This document shows positions 51,549-62,500 of a stretch of DNA of 64,000 bases, one piece after another. This stretch comes from Apostichopus japonicus (taxonomy: Eukaryota > Echinodermata > Holothuroidea > Aspidochirotida > Stichopodidae). Both the position numbers and the translations under genes were made by a program. The stretch spans positions 15,048,321 to 15,112,320 of the forward strand of contig NC_092578.1 of NCBI RefSeq assembly GCF_037975245.1, given 5' to 3'. The notes beneath the pieces are model-generated. The model was given only the letters and a program-made list of their open reading frames with translations, made no database searches and was not told the origin of the DNA. The stretch's first letter is position 1; every line of letters begins with the position of its first letter.

Positions 51549-54500
51549 CTGAAAAGAGAAAAATATAACATAAGAGAGACAAATTTTCAGAAAAGAATTG
51601 CTTAGTAATACTACAGAAAGCATTCGTAGGCAAATATATAAAAGTTAAAGTGCCTGACATTTCGCTCCTGCTAGGATCGAAACACCAGACCTTCTAACTT
51701 TTAAATATAAAACAGAGTTAAGCGACAAGGGGAATACTTTGATACTAACCACCCGCCCCCCTCACCCACCCCTCCTCTAATCCACCCTCTACACAGTCCA
51801 TAGCTAATGAGTATAAAACTTGGTAATGATATGTAATGAATCCCCTCCCCAATATTTGCATCTACAAATTATAGGATATAATATCGTCTAGTCCGGCCTT
51901 CACTTCCCCGACCATAATCCCCTTTCGATTTCGTGCATTGTTTTATCAAGTAGAGCAAAATAAACAAAAAATAAGTACACAGGAGTTGTACTACAGTCTC
52001 TACATATACAATGTAAGGATTTATCATGAAAACACATCGTGGGGTGCGCAAGGGGGACAGGGGGCCCCCACCCACATCCCATCGTCAGTCGGGAGAAAAC
52101 GGATTAGTCGGGTGGTTATTGATATTTAATCGGGAAATAATTAGACCAATTTCAATATTTGTTCCCCCCCCCCCACCTCCCCATACCTCCCTCACTTTCA
52201 GTCTCACACAACCAACAAGAGTAATTATTAGCACAACTTTGATTTAAGAGCTAACTATACACCTAATCTATCGTCGAAATTATGCATCAGAATACACCAT
52301 TTAAAGTCCAGTTTTTATTTTGTATACAGTTTTTCTGGGTTGTGTTCTTTTCCCTCTTCAATTCTGTACTTCACATTGGGGTATAATTCCTTTCATATCA
52401 TAATAGTTGAAGATGAAAAGAATTTGTATTTTAAGAAGCTTATAGCGTCTGTGACTATATCACTGTATTTTTTTTGTGTAGCAATTCTGCCACCGCTAAC
52501 AAGCCCCCAAGCCAGGCGCGTAGCCAAGGGGAGGGGGCGAAGGGGGCAGCCGCCCCCCTTGAGCATATATATATATTTTTTAATGTTTTTATGATATCGC
52601 TAGTATTTTCAAAAGAGAAAATGCAAAGATGCAACTTACAAGGCCTGGGAAGTGCCATTTCCAGCGATCTGGGAGGCATTTTCAGCCAAAATTTTCTTGT
52701 ACGCTTCGCGCCAACTCATGGTGGCGCTACGCTTAGATAGTTTGCAATGCCGAATCTACAGTTTCGCCCCTCCCTTGGCAAATTCCTGGCTACGCGCCTG
52801 CTCCAAACACAGCAGTTGCATTGATTCACCCAGCTGTTAGTGTATAAGTCAACATATGTTGTGTAAGATGACTTAAAAAAGAACAAGACCTTAACAAAAA
52901 ACAGAAATCTCACCGACGAAAATGAGAAATATTCCAACACAGATTCTCCATCTGGGAAACATGGGCTGGTACTGTTCACGGGACAGTCTAACAAAAAATG
53001 GCAATATGTTGAGAAATTTATACATTCCTTTTCTGCAATCAACAATAGTTACCGTATATAATATATAACTATTGTCAACACAGAACAATTAGTAAGAAAC
53101 GATCCATTTTTAATTTATAATTATTAATAGATACTAAATGAAAAGTTTGAAGACAAAATTGGTTGAAGAATATAATAATCAGTCTCAATAGTCTGTATTT
53201 TATACCAAGATTTGGAAAGCAATATTTAAAAATATGAGACTCAAATTTAAATTGAGCCAAACACATGTGGTTAAAATGTTACCAGTATTGTACCCAAATA
53301 TGCTAGGAAGTCAGATTATGGTCACGCTCACTCAAATTTTAACACTCAGTTTAATGCCATATACTCTCAACGTATTTATATACCCACGCTGAGACATATA
53401 ATTGTTTATTTTAATTAATTAATTCTATTAATTGTTTAGTCCTCAATGGCTGGGAATAATTATGAGGATCAGAACCAAGAAGGAAGTACTTTTGAAAACT
53501 TTCAAGACAAATTTCATCGAACTAAACATTTGGGGCCAATAGTGATAACATTTAACATGATAGCTTTTGACAAAGATAAAGCGCACTTATGATGAATTAT
53601 AGAGTGGGTCATAAACATTGTAGATTTGGTTCAAACAAACAATAATTAGTAAATGTTCACTGACGGTAGTTTGTGATTGGAGGACGACTCACTAAATGTT
53701 ACATCTCAGAACATTGTCATGTTCATTACACCTCCAACATATCCACTCCCCCTCTCTCTTACGTTGGCCGTCAATACCCTCTCCCCCCCCCCTCCTCCGC
53801 TTCCTATCCCCCACCCCCATTCCGAATATTGTTTGTTAATATCGTGCATACCAGTAACCGGGTGATTAGTCCACTGGTTAATCAGCAAGCCTTCAAAAGA
53901 GACCCTGATCCACGAGCCATAGGAGAGCCATTGTAGGGGAAGTGGAAGGTTACTGGAAAATACAAGAAAAATCACAAGAAAAACTCATGAAGCAGCGTGG
54001 AATTGGTTGGAGCAAATGTATACATAGGGGACAACTTTCCGATATGTAGATATGTATATGGTATAGGTGACACTTATGTAAACTTTTAAATAAAGTCATA
54101 ATGACCTCTTATTGTTCAAGGTAAACACATCATGTATTGAAACATCATCAATAATGGTTATTTTGTTTTCAAACGTGGACGAATATGCTTATTTCATCGT
54201 CAACGCATAACCACGTCATTGTTATCGTCTTCGTCTTCGTCATCGTCATTGTTTTTATTGTTATTGTTATTATACTTATTCATTTTTAAGTCATCATAGT
54301 TATGACGTCATAATGAGAAACAGTTGAAGCTGAACTTAGAGATTTTTCAACCTACCACATTCTCTATATCTCTCTCTCTCGCTATGCAGCCATACGTTAT
54401 ACCGTAGTTAAGATTACTGATAACGTTCGTTCCGCTTACATATCCTTACTGTACAGCCGTGACCTGGTGACTCTCAATTTGATAATCACAGATTAGTAAA

Positions 54501-57500
54501 AAAAATTAGCAATTACTCAATTTATTGATTTATGATTAATATTAATATGAAGTATAAATTTTAAATAATATTTTCTTAAAAATCTTTATGCACAAATTTT
54601 AACTTTTTTTTACCCGAGGTTTAGAAACAAGCCTCCAAGCAAGAGAAATGGTAGTAGGGTCGGTGGGGTTATAGAGAGGGCCAGTTGAATGGTTGGGCTA
54701 AGAGCAGACATAAGGTAACCTGTAATAAAAGCAGTACAACACGTTACGAGTAATTCTTTTTAGACACTCTTTAAACTTCCTTCATGTATAACCACGTCAA
54801 AATAAATATATTGACATTACCACTTTTCCAGACTTTTGCACTCCTCCTCCTCCACCCCACACTCTCTCCCCTTGAAATGGAGGTTCTATGTGTGGACCTC
54901 ACCCACTACCCCAAGTTCTATACACCCGTGTACAATGATTAACCCAGTGGTCACCTCCGCTTTGTCCACGTTGCCACCCACTATCCCTTTAAAATCGAGA
55001 TTCCACGCCTGAACCCCCGCCCCCATAATACCCCACATTCTACAAACCCATTCACAATGGTTTACCCTTGTGATCACCTCCAGTTTGGCCAAGTTGCTAC
55101 CTCCTATCCCTTTAAAATCGTGGTTCCATGCTTGAACCCCTCCCCAACCCCCAACCCCACGTTCTACAAACCCATTCACAATGATTAACCATGTGGTCAC
55201 CTCAGCTTTGGCCAATTGCCACCCCTATCCCTATCAACTCGAAGTTCGACGCTTTAACTCCCCCTCCCCCCACCAATCCCCATATCCCACGTTCTACAAA
55301 CCCATTCACAATAAATTACCATTTGATCACCTCCAGTATGGCCAAGTTGCTACCTCCTATCCCTTTAAATCGTGGTTCCATGCTTGAAGCCCTCCCCAAC
55401 CCCCAACCCCACGTTCTACAAACCCATTCACAATGGTTAACCATATAACCACCTACGCGCTTTGGCCAATTACCACCCCTATCCCTATCAAATCGAGGTT
55501 CGACGCTTTAACTTCCGCCCCCCCACACCCAACCCCCATATCCCACCTTCTACAAACCCATTCACAATACATTACCATGTGATCACCTCCAGTATGGCCA
55601 AGTTGCTACCTCTTATCCCTTTAAAATCGAGGTTCCATGCTTGAATGGTGAAATTCTTCAAATAGAATACTGTTATGTGTTTGCCTTCTAATTTTAATGG
55701 CCTCGTATTTGCCCGGGCCCATCTGTCTACATGGTTATATCCGGCCCTGTGTAAACATAATTTACCACCGTTATAGTTTACTAAAGTTATAATTACCAAA
55801 TGATACCGCAGAATTTACCAACAAAATAGCAAATCCGACAGCAATAAGATAGTTTGGAATAGCCGGATACAATCCTGCAAAGAAAGTGATATTATAATGT
55901 GATTTTAATATTGTGTGTTAAGGCTGTCCATGATATGGTCTTACCAGGAGTTGTTATAGTAACGTGCCCCTGTTTAACTATAAGAATGGTTACGTCGTAT
56001 GAACATTATGTTTCTTAAGTAAGATGGGGATAATCCTGAACTTTGACTACTAGCTGACCTTTACTCTTCAATACCTCGGTACGAATATAGCCTTGTTTGG
56101 GGTGAGCTGTTACAGGTACCATAAAACAGTGTGTTATACTAGGGCCCTGCAACAGCGGTGTCCGCTCCAATACCCCTCCCCCTCTCCCCTCCTTCGCCTT
56201 CTAAAATAAGTAGTAAATGTACTTGGGGCCCAGGTGGTTAGTGAATTCATTTCAGACGGGCAATAGACTGTACACAAATATTATCTACTTAATAGAGGGT
56301 TTCATGAACTTTTTTCCCCGCTACTACGACTCCGGTAAGTTTAGGGTCATATTACTGGTTCCAACGCAACCCCCCCCCCCCACCACCACCCCACCGCACC
56401 CCCTCAGCCGCAGCTCTACATCCTTTTGTTGTAACTGATCGGGGAATATACAGAACGATGGACATATGTCAGGTTTTACGGACAAGTGTGGTGTACTCGT
56501 CTCATTCAACAATTGTTGGAGTTCCAACTATTGTCTTTTTCAAATCTTTTTTTTATCTCATGATTTAGTTTCATAATCTCCTTCTACGGGCGATTTCTAC
56601 CCGCCCCTCCGTCCCAACCCGTCCCGGTAGCCCTTCCCTTGCCTTGACTTTCCGTCCCCGTTTACTAATCTAATGATCATTAAGAAATATCTTACCGACC
56701 AGCCAGTACACGATCGTCATCGACAAAGCTGGTAAGAAACATTGTCCAAAAGGAAAGTCTGTGATTAACTTGGCCAGGAAATAGACGTCAATCCGATACA
56801 TCCCGTTAAAATGTTCTCTCTTAACCAGAGTCAGCTCCAGAGGAAACACCTGAAAATATTGTAAAATGCACTCTTTAGTACCAATAAGATTTATCAGACA
56901 GTCCTTATTATTGTAGTGCGCGTGCGCGCTGCAATATTCGCATTACTGGCCAAGTGAACGATACCTACATGACTGGACGTTGAAAGTTAAAGTTTCATAG
57001 AGTCTCTGTACATTTGCAGTTTCAGGGGCTAGCTGTGTATCCAACTTTTTCTGAGTCTGTCACGGCGCTCACAAGCGCCCTCACTTTGTAGGTACATACA
57101 AGACTATACTCTGGTGTGTTGTCCGCTCAAAACATATCACCATGAGCAACCGAAAAGTTCTTCCTAATACTGCAAGCACTCCAAGCACACTACAATACTG
57201 CGTATAGTTGCAGGCAAATACATTGCTAGTTAGTACTCATATTTTAGCATATAGTTGCCTGTACTCGCAATTGGCCTTATGAAGTTGTACTCGTACTTAT
57301 TGGAACCTGAGTATAGACGCTAAAGAAAGATTAAGTACTAGGGCTCACACGAGAGCCGTATACTGGTGTCACGGGGAATTCGTCCTCATGATGTTGTACT
57401 GTAAAGCTGCCAGTCTAACATATTATTCTCCCTCGTCTATGAAGCATACATGGTATTGCCAACTTTTTCAAGCTTGTGATAATTGTGTACTCGGACTAGT

Positions 57501-59518
57501 GCAGTTAACTGAAATTGTACTCACCCTAATGGATTTGTACTCGTTCTCGTACTACGGGGTACCTTGGTATTCTAGTACAGACGTTAATGTAGCCGTACTC
57601 GCGCTTCGAGCCGTGTACTCATAAACTAGTACTCATATCACCGGGAATTCTAATTGTATACTAGTACTCTTGCTGTTGTACTCATGTTACAAGCCTGACG
57701 TTTGTACTCAGTCTTCACTATGTTTTATAACATTATATTACATATTATATTACATACTACAATATGACCATGCTTGAAGGGAAAGTATCCACTCCGTAAT
57801 GACATGGATAGGGCCTTTCAAACATATACGCGATATCAAGTACTAGTAACTGACGAAAATAAGTCACTCGATTTTGTCACTCGATTCAAGTCACTCGATT
57901 CAAACATATACCGTGGTATTGTAATTATGTATTAATTTTTGTTTTTTTGAACATTCAACCTACAGTGCCGAAGGACTTAATACGGACTAAAATTGTTGCA
58001 GTTGTGGTCAGCAAAATCGAGTGACTGACTTTTGTCAGTTATTAGGACTTGATATCCCGAAACTGACCCATTAGTATGGCAGGCCTATGTACGGTTCCTA
58101 ACGATAATTTCGATTTAACTCACTAGCTAGTCAGAATGAGCTGATATATCACCTTCTAAGCACCCTTTCATTGTGAATAGGGGGGGGGGGGGCACAGTCC
58201 CGTGACCCGAGGAGCGAGTAAATATGAGATAAAGAATGGTGTATTCTCATTTTCATAACATACTTAAGGAAAACTGAAGAGTGCGAAAAGGAGGCTGTGT
58301 GATATAACTCACCCCGGGCACGAGCTGGCTGTCGACGACTAAGATTTTGAGAGATTTCTCTCACTACTTGTGGCAAACATTATTCTAAGAATTGTTGTTC
58401 ACTGGTCTAATTTACCACATGAGTATAGTGACATAGCTCAACCCGGGGCACGAGCTGGCTCTCGACGACTCAGATTTTGAGAGATTTGTCTCACTACTTA
58501 TGCCAAACATTATTCTAAGAATTATTGTCCACTGGTCAAATTTTACTATATGAATATAAGATTAAATTTCATTTTACCTTACACTGTTGCATGGTGACAG
58601 TAAAGGCAGAATTAACCACCAAGAGAAATATACATCCGTTTATGTTTTGAATCCCGTCTTGTGTTGGATCTGTCTGGAAGAATATGAGACTAATAATACC
58701 AGCGACCACCTGTGGAAGGAAGAATAATATAACTTCGTAAGAAACAGCGATGTTTACATTAGATTTTCTCTTCATAGTTATACTGGTTTGTCTGGTGACT
58801 GATCGTGATCGATGGAGAAGGGGGGGTCGGGCATTGGAGGGGGGGGTCGGGAAAGTGAGTGTTGTTACTTAATTTACAATCCTCAATTACCATTCTCAGT
58901 GAGTCGAAATGTAATCACGACCAGGTGTTTATGTAGGGAACCAGTACCTATTTAACAACTATAGCTCCTTCTTTCTTTCTTTTTCATCGCTTTTCTTCCC
59001 CTTCTTTTTCCCCTTTCCGGATTTTCTTTCGATGTTTCTGTCCGTCCGTTTCTGTAATATGTTTTTCTATATGTTTGTTTGTCACTATACGTTACCGTAT
59101 GTATGTTTGTGTGAGGTTACGTTTGTTGGTCTATCTGTTTGTTTCTGTCTGAAGAGAGGCAGACAGGAAGGTTAAATGCGTCCCGGGTCAGGGGTCAACC
59201 AGCGGGTCCGGGAAAATATGGAGGCGGTTCTTGAAAGTATGGAATGAACTTTTATTTATCGTTGATTTGTTATGTATCAATGATAATTTGTCAATGTGCC
59301 TTACCGGTACTTAATGAAAAATGAAGAGTGGAGGAAAGGAAGGTAGGGTGACACAAATGTTATGGGGCTTTCCTGACCTCTGTTCACATTAGAACTTACC
59401 AAGACTTTCAAAAGACAGACGGTGGTTAAGAAGGGATCTCGGCTGCCAGATAGTCCAGCCCTCCAGGTACAGGCTTTCATCTGATTCCACCAGCTGGCCT
59501 TATACCTATACATATACA

Positions 59519-59560
<42 letters not shown>

Positions 59561-62500
59561 TAAAATTGATTAAGTAAACGGCATAAATGTATGAAGAACA
59601 ATACGAACAGCCACCTTCAATGAAGCGATGTATATGACTAGAGAATATGTGTTATGGACAAGATGCAACCAGTGGAATATCAGTGGTTCATCCATCCTTA
59701 AGAATCGAATTTCAAGTTTCCACAGGAATGTAGTCCGCGGGTTGGGGTGGGGTGACAATTACCCTAAAGGGGTTCGTGGTTTAAGACGTGCACCGTTATA
59801 AGGATATAAGGGTTTTAGGCTACCATTTTCCTTGGGGTGGAGGGAGGGCTGGTAATGGGATTTGGGGTCAATGAAACACGTATACAGAAGTTTGACACAT
59901 AACGTGTAGTCTATTGCTAGATCATTAAGTAATACGTCTAGTCAAAGAAAGTCAAAGTTCAAGTGCAGGGAACTTCTCGCTCCTGTCCTCCCCCTCCGTG
60001 GGGATTAAAACAAATTCAGGAGTATTCAAGACTTACGGAGATGTTTTCTCATTTTCTTCCTCCATCTGTTAGCAAAAAAAACAAGCAAAAGTTTATAGGA
60101 TTTCATCTTTAAAATATTCATTCCCCAATCTATCTTATTTTTCACTAACTTTACATATTTAGGGTACAATAATCCATGTGTGACTAAAATAGCATATTCG
60201 TTGTAACAAATAGAAGAAATATGTAACGTTAGAGTGACTATACTATCAAACAATTTCTCAAATGAATTCAAGTACTTATTTATTTATTTTGCGTTAAGTT
60301 AAAAGCAGATAGCTCGCGATATATTTCATAAACTTACGTCATTCCTCTTACAGCGCTAGAAATATGTTGTGAAAGTGTTGTATATGGGTATAGATAAAAT
60401 CTTCTTGTATTTGTCTTACAAGTAAAGGAATTATTTATATATATTTGTCATCAATCCTATAACCATACATTATTGATATATAGGCCTATGTGTATCTCAA
60501 TGTGTTGGAAGACTTCTCGATACAGATTAAACAATCATTCTGTGGTTTTGTCTAAACTTTTATCAATTATTACAATTAATGAAGACATCTAATCTACTGT
60601 GATGAGAAGAGCTACTTAGGTATCAGTAGGATATACAAGGCAGACATGTGGTCAGTCCGTATACTGGTACTCATGTTCTAACCTAGTTCCTGTACTTTCC
60701 TGTACTTTCCTGTACTATAGTGCAAGACTATGATTACTCGTACTCGAGATTTGTACTCCTTTATTGGTACATAAGAGAGTTGTACTCTAATTCAGGCTGT
60801 TTTAATCGTACTAAATCAATCTGCTTGTATAGAATAAATTCATATTGACTGAGAGGACGTCAAAGAGAATTTATTCAATTTTAGATATGACGTAATCGGA
60901 AGATTCCTATGACAAATCCACATTCTCGTAAAGATATTCCAAAAATGTTTACTTTTCTTCAAAAGCAGATTGTTGCCAGACAGTATTCTCCTCCCCCCCC
61001 CTTCCCAACCCCGGTCCCGTCCCTCAGTGGGTGTTCCCAGTGGCGGAGCTAGGGGTATTAGTCAAGGGGGGCGATAATGGTCTGTAGGGGCGCTTTCGAC
61101 ACTATCTAAGCGGAGCGCCACCACAGGTTGGCGCGGACCGTACAGAAATTTTTTGAGTAAAGATACTCCCTAGATCGCCGGAAATTACCCTTTCCGGGCC
61201 TTGCTAATTTGCAGATAAACGAAGAATAAATAGGCCAAAAAATGTGACAAAAGTCAATATAGGTATATGAGAGCGCAATACAAAAGTCAATAATCGCGAA
61301 TAAGTAAAAAGTGGTAGAAAGCTGAAAAGGGCGCCAGCAGTCCATTTGAGTCCGTCAGGGGGGCATCCGCCCCCTGACTGTATGGACGCTCCGCCACTGG
61401 GTGTTCCCAAGAAATAGAGAATTTCTGCCCTCTTCTTGCCCATGTGGGTAAAGCTGACTACACCCTGCTCAACAATATCACAGTTCGGATAACCGAAACG
61501 ATTAACTGATACTTACGTCATCGCACTCCATAGGCGTTATCTTGAGTAGAATTTCCTCAGCCGTTCTGCTGTTATCAAAGGCGTCAGTAATTTCCTTCAG
61601 GATGAAATCGAATTAAGACAATAATAATAATAATAAATGCAAATTTATATAGCGCCAATATCCAGAGGAAAACCAATGCTCAGTGGCGCTAGTGCTCAGG
61701 GAAGGCAGTCAAAAGTAGATAAGTTTTGAGTCTGTTTTTGAAAATGTTAAAGTTGGGTGCCGACTTGATGTGCAGTGGAAGTGAGTTCCAAAGAGTAGGA
61801 GCGGCATTAGAGAACGATCTTTGACCAAATGACTTGAGCTTCCACTTAGATACATGGAGCAGTAGCTGATTTGAGGATCGGAGAGAGCGGGCGGGTGGTG
61901 GTCTTCCGACTGATCATGCTACTCATGTATTCTGGTGCTAATCCATGCAGGGCTTTATATGTGAGCAGGATGATCTTGAAGTTTATCCTGTAGTAAACAG
62001 GCAGTTAATGAGAACAATCTCACCAAAAGGTCGATTTATGATGGTAAATTGTATTATCGAGCTACAAAAACGAAACAGTTCTCAGTATATATCAAACTTG
62101 ACAAATCTCATAAGTTTAAAAGTACAAGAGGTATACGATATACGTGATGTGAAAGAACAAAATATGCCATATTAGTATTAAAAGAACATTACATGACATT
62201 TTGTAACGAAATAAGTCATCTTTACCTTCAGTTTTTCGTGACACTCAGCCTCCATGCCAGGCACAATTCCCAATGTTTCAACGATAAAATCAGCAGGGTT
62301 GTAGTTCTTCGGGCATGTATACCCGATTCTGAATGTTTTAGAGAAAGAAAGGTAACGAACTCATATATTTTAAGCATTCAATTTGTCGCTTTTCGTTAGC
62401 GTGAAAGTAAGACTGCATGAATCATGTCAAAACTGATTCACGCCATCATCTTGTGGCCTGACCAAATTGAGGGCGTATTTCACGCCGCGAATTCAGAGCC

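Noticed and set aside
53953-55796. Loss of the ABCG TM5 exon
   Set aside because: At first no exon seemed to join the flanking phases, but 54614-54719 on the minus strand has correct splice sites, phase and the [11 protein letters not shown] segment.
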